Below are positions 37,816 through 46,669 of a DNA stretch of 64,000 nucleotides, in pieces; position 1 is the stretch's first letter; each line of letters starts with the position of its first letter. Location of the stretch: positions 1,932 to 65,931 of the forward strand of contig NZ_LAYQ01000017.1 in the NCBI RefSeq assembly GCF_000988205.1, given 5' to 3'. This DNA is from Corynebacterium minutissimum (GTDB lineage: Bacteria > Actinomycetota > Actinomycetes > Mycobacteriales > Mycobacteriaceae). The position numbers and the translations under genes are program-made. The notes beneath the pieces are model-generated. The model saw only the letters and a program-made list of their open reading frames with translations, had not been told where the DNA came from and searched no databases.

Positions 37816-38256
37816 CTAGCTCACAGTGTGAACAATCATGACGTCACAGTCAGACTGACGTGCGACATCCGCCGGAACCGAACCGAGGAGGCGGCCGGTC
37901 AGGGAGTTAATTCCGCGGTTACCAACGACGAGCAGGTCTGCCTTGTTGTCGTTGACGATAGACATCAGGGCCTGAACCGGGGTTCCCGGGCGCACAGCGG
38001 TCTCCACCTTCGTCACGCCGAACTTCTCTGCGTGTTCCTTGCCGGAAGCGAGGTTGGCCTGGGCCTTCTCATCACCGAGAATCGTCACGGAATCCTGGCG
38101 CAGCGTCTTGGAAGCCTGCTCCTGATTCTCGTAGTAGGCGCAACCGATGATGAGGGTGGCATCGAAGGCTGCGGCGATCTTGGCGGCACGCTCCACTGCG
38201 AGCAAGGAGGACTTGGAACCGTCGGTACCGACCACGATCTTGTTGTAATCGCTCAT
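37816..38256 (-). CDS. Universal stress protein (UspA family)
   Basis: This 146-residue cytoplasmic protein has a single Usp domain starting KIVVGTDGSKSSLLAVERA and ending with the ATP-binding signature VVGNRGINSLTGRLLGSV. It is a paralogue of the neighbour at 38396; the two differ enough (LASGKEHAEKFG versus LSNAAEIAHGEG) to be an old duplication. Usp proteins respond to starvation and stress. It has a strong AAAGG ribosome site and a GC-rich hairpin in its leader. Confidence 0.93.
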   Translation of the reverse strand: MSDYNKIVVGTDGSKSSLLAVERAAKIAAAFDATLIIGCAYYENQEQASKTLRQDSVTILGDEKAQANLASGKEHAEKFGVTKVETAVRPGTPVQALMSIVNDNKADLLVVGNRGINSLTGRLLGSVPADVARQSDCDVMIVHTVS

Positions 38257-38272
38257 GATGACCTTTCTTCGC

Positions 38273-38292
38273 TGGCCCCAACCGTGGGGCCA
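38273..38292 (-). promoter_or_regulatory. GC-rich hairpin in the leader of the universal stress gene
   Basis: A perfect 8-bp stem (TGGCCCCA / TGGGGCCA, 4-nt loop) lies about 6 nt upstream of the AAAGG ribosome site and below a TAAAAT -10 candidate. There is no T-run, so it is more likely an mRNA-stabilising or translation-controlling element than a terminator. Confidence 0.45.
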
Positions 38293-38395
38293 CCGCTTGA
38301 CAAAATTTTAAAGCTTTTGCGCACCAGCTAGTCTAACAACGCTGGCGCGTTCACGTCGATCAGCGCGCACGAGGATACGCGCGCGGTACACTGCC

Positions 38396-38842
38396 CTAGT
38401 CAGTGGTGTTGACCACCACGACGTCGGCGTGGGCCTTGCGCGTGAGCTCCGTCGCTACCGAGCCAAACACGCGACCGCGCACCGAGTGAATTCCTTTGTT
38501 GCCCACGACGAACATATCAACGTCGTAGTCCTTGCCCACCTCGAGGAGCGAATTCACAGGGTCACCGGACTTAGCAATGATTTCAATGCGCTTCGCACCC
38601 TCACCGTGCGCGATCTCCGCGGCATTGCTGAGGAAGCTTTCCGACATCTCCTCGCTCACCACCGGTACTCGTGCGTCCTCCGAGTTCGGGGCGCCGAGCA
38701 TCGAACCAGAGTGGTTGTAGAAAGCGGACACGATAATCAGCGTCGCGTCATAGGCGCGCGCCATGGATGCGGCAGAACGGACAGCGCGCATGGAAGTCTG
38801 AGAGCCATCGGTTCCGACGGCGATGACGTTGTAGCTCAGCAT
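38396..38842 (-). CDS. Universal stress protein (UspA family)
   Basis: This 148-residue single Usp domain begins NVIAVGTDGSQTSMRAVRSA and has the nucleotide-binding signature VVGNKGIHSVRGRVFGSVA. It is the second of two tandem Usp genes, separated by 139 nt that contain a separate promoter for the downstream one. It has a consensus AAGGAG ribosome site. Its specific stress role cannot be read from sequence. Confidence 0.93.
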   Translation of the reverse strand: MLSYNVIAVGTDGSQTSMRAVRSAASMARAYDATLIIVSAFYNHSGSMLGAPNSEDARVPVVSEEMSESFLSNAAEIAHGEGAKRIEIIAKSGDPVNSLLEVGKDYDVDMFVVGNKGIHSVRGRVFGSVATELTRKAHADVVVVNTTD

Positions 38843-38955
38843 GATTCTCCTTATAAGTAGCGATTAATCCTTAACAGTATGACACGGTCTTCTACGCAGA
38901 GACGGGTTTTACCCGCACATTGAGTGGGTAAAACTCTGAGTACTGGCGCGCTTCA

Positions 38956-41049
38956 TTAGATCCCGGCTTCCTTAAGACCGCGTTGCTCCTTTTTCAGATC
39001 AGCGATCTCATCGCGCAAACGCCCCGCCAACTCGAACTTGAGCTCTCGGGCGGCCTCTCGCATTTGGGTCGTCAGGTCGTCGATAAGCGCCTGCACCTCG
39101 TCGGCTGCCATGGAGGACACATCCGGCTTGTCGACGATTGCCGTGGGATCCGCGTCTTGCCCCTGCTCATCGGCGTTCTCATAGACCTGGTCCAAGATAT
39201 CGGCGATCTTTTTGCGCAGCGGCTGCGGGTCAATGCCGTGCTCCTTGTTATACGCAATCTGCTTCTCACGGCGGCGTTCAGTCTCCTCGATGGCTTCCTG
39301 CATCGAGTCCGTGATTTTATCCGCGTACATGATGACCTCCCCGGAGACGTTTCGTGCGGCGCGGCCGATCGTCTGAATAAGCGAGGTGGTGGAGCGCAGG
39401 AAACCTTCCTTATCGGCATCCAAGATGGCGACGAGCGACACCTCGGGAAGATCAAGACCCTCACGCAGCAGGTTGATGCCCACGAGGACATCGAACTCAC
39501 CCAAGCGCAGCTGGCGCAACAGCTCCACGCGCTGGAGCGTGTCAATATCCGAGTGGAGGTAGCGCACCTTGATGCCGTGTTCCAGCAAGTAATCTGTGAG
39601 GTCCTCCGCCATACGTTTGGTCAAGGTCGTGACTAGGACGCGCTCCTGCTTCGCGGTACGGGCGCGAACCTCATCGATGAGATCATCAATCTGGCCCTTG
39701 GTGGGCTTGACCGTCACCTTGGGGTCTACGAGGCCGGTGGGGCGAATGACCTGTTCCACGAACTCGCCGCCGGAAGCCGTCATTTCGAAATCGCCCGGTG
39801 TGGCCGACATGTAGACGGTTTGGCCCACGCGCTCCTCAAACTCATCGAAGGTCAACGGCCGGTTGTCTACGGCAGAAGGAAGGCGGAAGCCAAACTCCAC
39901 GAGGTTGCGCTTGCGCGCCATATCGCCCTCAAACATGCCGCCGATCTGCGGAACGGTCACGTGGGACTCATCGATGATGGTGAGGAAGTCCTCTGGGAAA
40001 TAATCCAAGAGCGTCGCCGGCGCGGAACCGGCGGGGCGGCCATCAACGTGGCGCGAATAGTTCTCAATGCCGGAGCAAAAGCCCACCTGCTCAATCATCT
40101 CGAGGTCGTATTCGGTACGCATACGCAGGCGCTGCGCTTCGAGCAACTTGCCGCGGTTCTCCAGCTCGGCGAGGCGCTCCGCGAGCTCCTCCTTGATGTC
40201 CTCAATGGCACGGGCCATACGCTCTGGGCCTGCTACATAATGCGTTGCGGGGAAGATTCTTACCTCATCGACCCGCTCCAGTACGTCGCCCGTCAAGGGG
40301 TGGATGTAATAGAGCTCGTCCACGTCATCGCCGAAGAACTCGATGCGCACCGCGCGCTCTTCGTAGGCGGGGATAATATCCACGGTATCGCCCTTGACGC
40401 GGAAGGTTCCGCGTGTAAAGCCCACGTCATTGCGCTCATACTGAATATCGACTAGCAAGCGCAGGAAGCGATCGCGGTCAATCTCCTCCCCCTCCTCGAG
40501 CACGACGGAGCGGTCAAGGTAGGACTGCGGCGTGCCTAGGCCATAGATGCAGGACACTGAGGAGACGACGACGACATCACGGCGAGAGAGCAGGGCCGAC
40601 GTTGCCGAGTGGCGCAGGCGTTCCACATCCTCGTTGATAGAAGAATCCTTCTCAATGTAGGTGTCCGTCTGCGCGATATAGGCCTCCGGTTGATAGTAGT
40701 CGTAATAGGAGACGAAATACTCCACCGCGTTGTGTGGAAGGAGTTGGCGCAGCTCATTTGCCAGCTGTGCTGCTAGTGTCTTATTCGGCGCCATCACCAG
40801 TGTCGGGCGTTGCTGCTGTTCAATGAGCCACGCAGCAGTCGCTGACTTACCGGTGCCCGTGGCACCCATGAGGACCACGTCGCGCTCTCCGCGGTTGAGG
40901 CGTTCGTTGAGTTCCGCGATAGCCGCAGGTTGGTCACCGGCGGGCTGGTACTCGGACTCAACACGAAACTCGGCCGAGCGGCGCTCAACTTCGCCGACTG
41001 GGCGGTGTTCAGAGACCGGCAGGATAGGGTGTTCAGCAGCAAAAGCCAT
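38956..41049 (-). CDS. uvrB: Excinuclease ABC subunit B
   Basis: This 697-residue protein verifies DNA damage after UvrA loading and recruits UvrC. Helicase motif I is [16 protein letters not shown]; the beta-hairpin region [21 protein letters not shown] and helicase motifs V and VI ([25 protein letters not shown]) are intact. The C-terminal UVR domain ([19 protein letters not shown]) is present. I chose the ATG at 41049: TAGACT lies 7 nt upstream, suggesting a leaderless mRNA. In contrast to uvrA the reading frame is complete. Confidence 0.96.
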   Translation of the reverse strand: MAFAAEHPILPVSEHRPVGEVERRSAEFRVESEYQPAGDQPAAIAELNERLNRGERDVVLMGATGTGKSATAAWLIEQQQRPTLVMAPNKTLAAQLANELRQLLPHNAVEYFVSYYDYYQPEAYIAQTDTYIEKDSSINEDVERLRHSATSALLSRRDVVVVSSVSCIYGLGTPQSYLDRSVVLEEGEEIDRDRFLRLLVDIQYERNDVGFTRGTFRVKGDTVDIIPAYEERAVRIEFFGDDVDELYYIHPLTGDVLERVDEVRIFPATHYVAGPERMARAIEDIKEELAERLAELENRGKLLEAQRLRMRTEYDLEMIEQVGFCSGIENYSRHVDGRPAGSAPATLLDYFPEDFLTIIDESHVTVPQIGGMFEGDMARKRNLVEFGFRLPSAVDNRPLTFDEFEERVGQTVYMSATPGDFEMTASGGEFVEQVIRPTGLVDPKVTVKPTKGQIDDLIDEVRARTAKQERVLVTTLTKRMAEDLTDYLLEHGIKVRYLHSDIDTLQRVELLRQLRLGEFDVLVGINLLREGLDLPEVSLVAILDADKEGFLRSTTSLIQTIGRAARNVSGEVIMYADKITDSMQEAIEETERRREKQIAYNKEHGIDPQPLRKKIADILDQVYENADEQGQDADPTAIVDKPDVSSMAADEVQALIDDLTTQMREAARELKFELAGRLRDEIADLKKEQRGLKEAGI

Positions 41050-41056
41050 GCCGACC

Positions 41057-41062
41057 AGTCTA
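41057..41062 (-). promoter_or_regulatory. -10 element of uvrB
   Basis: TAGACT on the minus strand, 7 nt before the chosen ATG. There is no ribosome-binding site in the gap. No LexA-type palindrome is seen here. Confidence 0.5.
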
Positions 41063-41096
41063 ACGCGGCGCGGACGAAACCGGCTAGGACAGCGGC

Positions 41097-41459
41097 TTAG
41101 GGCAGCGCCGCACGCGTGGTGCGCAGCCACAGCTCGAGCTCACCGGTGGTCTCCCAGAGCGCATAGATTGCGGATTTGTCCGGCTCCATCGCCGTGTTGA
41201 TCCGCTTGCGCAACCACGCCCGAGTCTGCGGTGTGCGCAGCGCCTTGACAGCGTCAGCGCTGATCCCCGGAGGCAGCTTGTCGGCCGGCGCCGTGGCCAG
41301 CGCTCCCAAGGCGATGACAATCTCGGCGTCGTCGATATCAATGGGCGAATCCACGCAGCTCTTTTTGAATGCATCGAGGTCGAAGGAACCGTCACGAATA
41401 TCCGCGAGCACTTCGCACGCGGCATGATTATCAAAAGGCCCAACGTCCCAGGTTCCCAT
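41097..41459 (-). CDS. DUF4259 domain-containing protein
   Basis: This 120-residue protein opens [20 protein letters not shown] and has the helical [16 protein letters not shown] segment, which match the small DUF4259 family (the MGTWG.GPFDND-type start is the hallmark). Function unknown. It has no signal peptide, so it is likely cytoplasmic. It lies upstream of uvrB in the same direction and divergent from the DUF4185 gene. Confidence 0.85.
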   Translation of the reverse strand: MGTWDVGPFDNHAACEVLADIRDGSFDLDAFKKSCVDSPIDIDDAEIVIALGALATAPADKLPPGISADAVKALRTPQTRAWLRKRINTAMEPDKSAIYALWETTGELELWLRTTRAALP

Positions 41460-41549
41460 GAAGGGGGAGAATAAACCGCAGACATGAACGGGATGAGAGC
41501 AGCAGGTAAATTTTATCCGCCATATCCTTTAAAAGTTCCCGCCTTCCTT

Positions 41550-41555
41550 TAGAAT
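41550..41555 (+). promoter_or_regulatory. -10 element of the DUF4185 gene
   Basis: TAGAAT lies 8 nt before the ATG at 41564. The gap has no ribosome-binding site, so a leaderless mRNA is likely. Confidence 0.55.
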
Positions 41556-41563
41556 CGGCTGGC

Positions 41564-42940
41564 ATGAAGTTCCGTTCCCTTGCCAGCACCCTGACGATTG
41601 CCGGGCTGCTCCCCCTCGCCGTACTAACCCAGACACCCTCGGCCTTCGCCGCGCCGTGTACGCCCTACTCGAAGTCTGGTAGCTTTACCTCCACTCCGAA
41701 GGCTTCCGGTCCAGCCGGTGGATCCTCTCTCGGTGGGCTCGATGCGCTCTTCGGCAGCTCCTCCCGTTCGGGAAAGCCGGGAGAGTCTGCGAATGGGCAG
41801 CGCAGCAACTATAACCAGCGCCAAATCACTGGCGGGCCCACCCAGATCATGCAGCTGATCACCGGTTCCGGTTCACCCAACCGCACGGATCAAAAGTTTG
41901 GCATCTCCGGGACCGATCTGGGCATCGCCTACTCTGATGACGCAGGTCATTCCTACTACGTCTTCGGTGACTCCATGGACTGCGTCGGCCAGGGCGATGG
42001 TTGGCGTTCTAACCTCCTGTTGCGCACGACGGACCACGATTATGGCGACGGCCTACGTCTCGAGGAGGCACTGACTACTGGCGGCTGGTCCGACAATGGC
42101 CGGGCAAAGGAGTTCATTCCTTCACAAAAGGTTGGGGATGCCGATACCAACGGTGAGCGCACCACGATCCCCACCGCGGGCATCGTTGTTGACGGCGTGC
42201 ATTACGTTGACTACATGTCCGTGCGCTCGTGGCACGACCCGAACACAGGCTGGTCCACCAACTATGCCGCGACGGTGAAGTCCACCGATGGCGGAGTCAC
42301 GTGGCGCGCGGTTCCGGAGGCCACACGCACCAACGCTAGCCACGGTGCGAACGCGCCCATCCCTGGCGGGGCCAACTATCGCGCCGGTTTTGAGAAACTA
42401 CAGCAATCGGCCTACATCGAGCACGGGGACTATGTCTACCGCTTCACCACGGGCAACGGCCGCCGCGGCCCCGCTTACCTATCGCGCGCACCAAAGTCGG
42501 AATTCCCCAACGAACGTGCCTTCAGCTACTACTCTGATGGCTCCTGGGTAAAGGACCCCGCACAAGCTAGCGAAGTGCTTGACGGTAAGGTCTCAGAGCT
42601 CTCCGTCGCCTACAACCAGTACTTGGGCAAGTTCGTCACCATGTACGGGGTGGAAGGTGAAGGCATCGTCATGCGCACTGCGGATAGTCCGGAGGGACCG
42701 TGGTCGCCACGCCGCATGCTAGTCAGCGCCGAGACCACAAAGGTCGTCAGCGGCCAACCTCTCAACGACACCTACGCGCCCTTCGTGCTGCCAAACCAGG
42801 ATGATCAGCACCTGTATTACACGCTAACGTCGTGGCGCGACTACAACACCATGCTTATGCGCACGGACCTCGATTTTGTGGGTGAAGACATGGAAAATAA
42901 TGACCACATCGCCGTCTCAGACGTCGTAGCAACGCGATAG
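41564..42940 (+). CDS. Secreted DUF4185 protein, candidate endo-D-arabinanase
   Basis: This 458-residue protein has a signal peptide cleaved after AFA (about residue 29), then a Ser/Gly/Pro-rich linker (about 40-85). From about 90 a beta-propeller-like DUF4185 domain follows: GTDLGIAYSDDAGHSYYVFGDS, VDYMSVRSWHDPNTGW, YVYRFTTGNGR and a conserved late segment NDTYAPFVLPNQ. Family members in mycobacteria have been shown to cut D-arabinan (GH183), so an enzyme acting on wall arabinogalactan fits a mycolate-containing corynebacterium. Activity here is inference. It converges with coaE, 14 nt apart. Confidence 0.82.
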   Translation: MKFRSLASTLTIAGLLPLAVLTQTPSAFAAPCTPYSKSGSFTSTPKASGPAGGSSLGGLDALFGSSSRSGKPGESANGQRSNYNQRQITGGPTQIMQLITGSGSPNRTDQKFGISGTDLGIAYSDDAGHSYYVFGDSMDCVGQGDGWRSNLLLRTTDHDYGDGLRLEEALTTGGWSDNGRAKEFIPSQKVGDADTNGERTTIPTAGIVVDGVHYVDYMSVRSWHDPNTGWSTNYAATVKSTDGGVTWRAVPEATRTNASHGANAPIPGGANYRAGFEKLQQSAYIEHGDYVYRFTTGNGRRGPAYLSRAPKSEFPNERAFSYYSDGSWVKDPAQASEVLDGKVSELSVAYNQYLGKFVTMYGVEGEGIVMRTADSPEGPWSPRRMLVSAETTKVVSGQPLNDTYAPFVLPNQDDQHLYYTLTSWRDYNTMLMRTDLDFVGEDMENNDHIAVSDVVATR

Positions 42941-42954
42941 TTAGAAAGAGATTC

Positions 42955-43569
42955 TTAGCTATCGGGTGGGCCTAGGAGTGCATGCAGCTTCTCGACGACC
43001 CCCGCGACCTGCCCATCGAGCGCTTCGCGGGGGCCGTTATTATCAATGACGAAGTCGGCGGCGGCGCGGCGCACATCATCCGGGATCTGCGCGGCTATCC
43101 GTCGGCGTGCATCGGTTTCCTCCAGGCCGCGGTACTCGACAAGTCGGCGTACCCGCTCCTCTGCGTCGACGTCGAGGACGATGGTGGCGTCCATGTCCTT
43201 GTGCAGGCCCTTATCAACTAGAAGCGGCATGTCATAAACCACGAACTCGGCACCACCTTGGCGCGCTGCCTCGAAGCGTGCCTGGGTTTCTTCCTGGATA
43301 CGCGGGTGGGTAATGGAATTGAGAACAGCGGTTTTCTCGGCGCTGGCAAAAGCGCGGGAGGCCAAGAGACCGCGATCAAGGCTCCCATCGGGGAGCAGAA
43401 TGTCCTGCCCAAAGGCTTCCGCCAGCTCAGTGAGCGCCGGCTGGCCTGGCTCAACGATGTCACGGGCGATGCGGTCTGCATCGACCAGTACCCAGCCTTC
43501 CTGCACGAGGAGTTCCGCTACGGTGGATTTTCCGCTGCCGATTCCGCCGGTAAGTCCAATCAGTTTCAT
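42955..43569 (-). CDS. coaE: Dephospho-CoA kinase
   Basis: This 204-residue enzyme performs the last step of coenzyme A synthesis, phosphorylating the 3'-OH of dephospho-CoA. Walker A GLTGGIGSGKSTVAELL is at the N-terminus, VDADRIARDIVEPGQP follows and FVIDNNG lies near the C-terminus. A -10 candidate TATCCT lies 8 nt before the ATG. It follows rpsA on the same strand after a terminator, a common actinobacterial neighbour pair. Confidence 0.95.
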   Translation of the reverse strand: MKLIGLTGGIGSGKSTVAELLVQEGWVLVDADRIARDIVEPGQPALTELAEAFGQDILLPDGSLDRGLLASRAFASAEKTAVLNSITHPRIQEETQARFEAARQGGAEFVVYDMPLLVDKGLHKDMDATIVLDVDAEERVRRLVEYRGLEETDARRRIAAQIPDDVRRAAADFVIDNNGPREALDGQVAGVVEKLHALLGPPDS

Positions 43570-43587
43570 ACCGGCTTAGGATACGCG

Positions 43588-43625
43588 AAAGGCCGTCTCT
43601 CCCCCAGCGGGAAAAGACGGCCTTT
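43588..43625 (-). terminator. Intrinsic terminator after rpsA
   Basis: An 11-bp stem (AAAGGCCGTCT / AGACGGCCTTT) has a 16-nt loop; on the minus strand the downstream arm itself ends in TTT before CGCG. Confidence 0.75.
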
Positions 43626-43680
43626 CTTCAAAATAGACCTATTCGGCCTACTCGGTAGAACCTAAGCTCGAGGTTCTGCC

Positions 43681-45140
43681 TTAGTTGCCAGCGAGCTTGT
43701 CGCGCAGAGCAGCGAGCTGCTCGTCGGATGCGAGGGAGCCGCCAACCTCTGCCTGAGAATCGGATGCCGGAGCTGCATCCTGGGACTCAGAAGAGTAGTT
43801 GGAGTTGGCAGCGGACTCGGCGGCCTCAGCAGCTGCAGCACGGTTGCGCTCGATCTGAGCGGTGTGCAGGTTGAAGCGACGCTCGGACTCGGCGTAGCGA
43901 GCCTCCCAAGCCTGACGCTGCTCGTCGTAGCCCTCGAGCCACTCGTTGGTCTCCGGGTCGAAGCCTCCGGGAACACGTAGTTGCCCTGCTCGTCGTAGGA
44001 GTCAGCCATGCCGTACTTGGACGGATCGAACTCGTCGGTGTAGTCCTCATCTGCCTGCTTAACGGACAGGGAGATGCGGCGACGCTCGAGATCGATGTCG
44101 ATGACCTTGACCATGACTTCCTGGCCAACGTTGACAACCTGGTCCGGAACCTCCACGTGGCGCTGAGCCAGCTCGGAGATGTGGACGAGGCCCTCGATGC
44201 CCTCCTCGACGCGAACGAAGGCGCCGAACGGAACGAGCTTGGTGACCTTGCCCGGGACGATCTGGCCCACAGCGTGGGTGCGGGCGAAGACGCGCCACGG
44301 ATCCTCCTGGGTTGCCTTCAGGGACAGGGACACGCGCTCGCGGTCCAGGTCGACGTCGAGAACCTCGACGGTAACCTCGTCGCCCACGGTGACAACCTCG
44401 GACGGGTGGTCGATGTGCTTCCAGGACAGCTCGGAAACGTGAACCAGGCCGTCGACACCGCCGAGATCGACGAAGGCGCCGAAGTTGACGATGGAGGAGA
44501 CAACGCCCTTGCGGACCTGGCCCTTCTGCAGCTGGTGCAGGAACTCGGAGCGGACCTCGGACTGGGTCTGCTCGAGGTATGCGCGGCGAGACAGGACAAC
44601 GTTGTTGCGCTGCTTGTCCAGCTCGATGATCTTGGCCTCGAGCTCCTGGCCGATGTACGGCTCCAGGTCGCGAACGCGGCGCATCTCAACGAGGGAAGCC
44701 GGGAGGAAGCCACGGAGGCCGATGTCCAGGATGAGACCACCCTTGACAACCTCGATGACGGTACCGGTAACCGGCTCTTCCTTGGCGTGCAGCTCTTCGA
44801 CGGCGCCCCAAGCGCGCTCGTACTGTGCGCGCTTCTTGGACAGGATCAGACGGCCTTCCTTGTCCTCCTTGGTGAGAACAAGAGCGTCGATCTCGTCGCC
44901 GACCTCGACAACCTCATCCGGGTTGACGTCGTGCTTGATGGAGAGCTCGCGGGACGGGATGACGCCTTCGGTCTTGTAACCGATGTCGAGCAGGACCTCG
45001 TCGTGGTCAACCTTGACCACGGTGCCCTCGACGATGTCACCATCGTTGAAGTACTTGATGGTGGCGTCGACAGCTGCGAGGAAGTCCTCTGCGGTTCCGA
45101 TGTCGTTGATCGCAACCTGAGGGGTGTTAGAAGTTGGCAT
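43681..45140 (-). pseudogene. rpsA: Ribosomal protein bS1, single-base frameshift near the C-terminus
   Basis: Protein S1 binds mRNA on the 30S subunit. From the ATG at 45140 (MPTSNTPQVAINDIGTAEDF) four S1/OB repeats are visible (starting near VEGTVVKVDHD, VTGTVIEVVKG, RKGVVSSIVNFGAFVDLGG and VPGKVTKLVPFGAFVRVEEG). After GNYVFPE the frame breaks at about 43964-43965, where one C seems missing (CCC expected). Adding a base continues as GFDPETNEWLEGYDEQ and ends LAALRDKLAGN at 43681, giving about 486 residues, the normal corynebacterial length. As written, the frame would end at 43662 with an unrelated Ser/Arg/Pro-rich tail. The gene is essential in most bacteria, so a sequence error is likely. 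Confidence 0.93.
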
Positions 45141-45381
45141 GTAGTTATGCTCCGAATAAACGTAGGAGATCGTAATTGGACAGTTACGCGTCTCTTGAAA
45201 AGCGTCATTAAGCAGCGCACATACGCAAGACTTAAGATGGATTTCAATCCCGACTCGCAGCCGTGCCAAGCTCTCCTACAGTAGCCCAGCGCGTCCCGAG
45301 TCATAGACACGCCCGTACAACCCTACATCCTCGCAGCTAAAACGGCAAATACGACACGAAAAAGAAATTGGGGGAGGAACA

Positions 45382-46122
45382 ATGTCTTCAGCATCGTTTT
45401 CTGCATCCGCAGCCAATCGTGATTTTTGGGATGATGACGCCGACTCCTACCACGCGGAACACCCCGAGTATCTATCCTCTTTCTTTTGGTGCCCGGAGAT
45501 GCTGCATGAGGCTGATGCGCAGCTGCTTGGCGACGTCTCCTCCGCTACCGTCCTCGAGCTCGGCTGCGGCTCCGCGCCGTGCACGCGGTGGCTGCAAGGA
45601 CGCGCGCGCTTTGCGACGGGCTTCGATCTCTCGTCTGGAATGCTCTCCCATGCCGAGACTGGTCTACCACTCGTTCAAGCAGATGCCCTCGCACTTCCCT
45701 ATCGCGATGAAGTCTTTGACATCGCTTTTTCTGCCTTCGGGGCCCTTCCCTTCGTAGCCGACCTAGACCAGGCACTGTACGAAGTTCACCGCGTTCTGCG
45801 CCCTCATGGCCGCTTCGTCTTTTCTGTGCCACACCCGATGCGCTGGGTCTTCCCCGACGATCCCCAGGTCCTCACCGCAGCGCTGTCCTATTTCGAGCGC
45901 GCCTACCTCGAGCAGGATGCCAACGGCGAGCTCACCTATGCTGAGTTTCACCGCACGATGGGCGATTGGGTGCGAGCGCTCCAGGTGCGCGGTTCATTTG
46001 AAATTCACAACCTCATCGAGCCCGAGTGGCCAGAGGGCCTCGACATCACTTGGGGCCAGTGGTCTCCTGAAAGGGGAGCCATTTTCCCCGGTACCGCCAT
46101 CTTCGTCTGCGACGCGCGCTAA
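45382..46122 (+). CDS. Class I SAM-dependent methyltransferase
   Basis: This 246-residue protein has a seven-strand methyltransferase fold of the Methyltransf_11 type: motif I VLELGCGSAPCTRWL (about 56-70), FDLSSGMLSHAE, VQADALALPYRDEVFDIAFS and LYEVHRVLRPHGRFVFSVP. The substrate is not known. It has a very strong ribosome site (GGGGGAGG) 5 nt before the ATG. It stands divergent from rpsA, a conserved position in corynebacteria. Confidence 0.9.
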   Translation: MSSASFSASAANRDFWDDDADSYHAEHPEYLSSFFWCPEMLHEADAQLLGDVSSATVLELGCGSAPCTRWLQGRARFATGFDLSSGMLSHAETGLPLVQADALALPYRDEVFDIAFSAFGALPFVADLDQALYEVHRVLRPHGRFVFSVPHPMRWVFPDDPQVLTAALSYFERAYLEQDANGELTYAEFHRTMGDWVRALQVRGSFEIHNLIEPEWPEGLDITWGQWSPERGAIFPGTAIFVCDAR

Positions 46123-46182
46123 GCCGGATACCGCCCACCCTGTTGCCGAGTCTGCCGGTCGCAGCGAACTAAGCTGGCAGTC

Positions 46183-46653
46183 ATGCTTCAAGAACGCCTC
46201 GGGATCTTTCTGCGCCGCACGGTGGCGTGGTGGATCGACGCCTTCCTTGCCGCCGCCGTCATCGTGGTAATCAAGTGGCTCATCAACCTCAGCACCGATG
46301 GCGCCCTCACAGGCAGGGCGGGCGCTATGTATGACATCGTCGCCCTCGCCCTCGTCTTCTACGTCTACCGTGTGTGGGCGGAGGCGACAAAGCAGACCTC
46401 CCTGGGCAAGTGGTCGCTAAAGCTGGAGGTCATTGCTGAGCATCCCGGCATCGCCAGCGCTGCAATTCGCAACAGCTGGCTACTCCTCACCCTTGTTGCA
46501 CTGACAGGACTCCCCTATGTTGAGGCAACCATTTTGGCCATCCTCGGATTGAGCGTCCTACTGCTGGGACAAACTCCCTTCGATCTCCTCGCCGGGTGCT
46601 TGGTCGAGCGCCGCACGCCCACAGAGGACGAGCGCGCGGTGGGCTTGACTTAA
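46183..46653 (+). CDS. RDD-like membrane protein
   Basis: This 156-residue protein has an N-terminal FLRRTVAWWIDAFLAAAVI stretch (the Arg-Asp pair typical of RDD domains) and about four hydrophobic segments, with the TSLGKWSLKLEVI motif (family TPGKxLxGLRV) between the second and third. RDD family roles vary, including sodium or proton exchange; no function is assigned. TAAGCT lies 7 nt before the ATG (leaderless candidate). It converges with polA, 16 nt apart. Confidence 0.85.
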   Translation: MLQERLGIFLRRTVAWWIDAFLAAAVIVVIKWLINLSTDGALTGRAGAMYDIVALALVFYVYRVWAEATKQTSLGKWSLKLEVIAEHPGIASAAIRNSWLLLTLVALTGLPYVEATILAILGLSVLLLGQTPFDLLAGCLVERRTPTEDERAVGLT

Positions 46654-46669
46654 ATCCCTAAAGCGCTCC

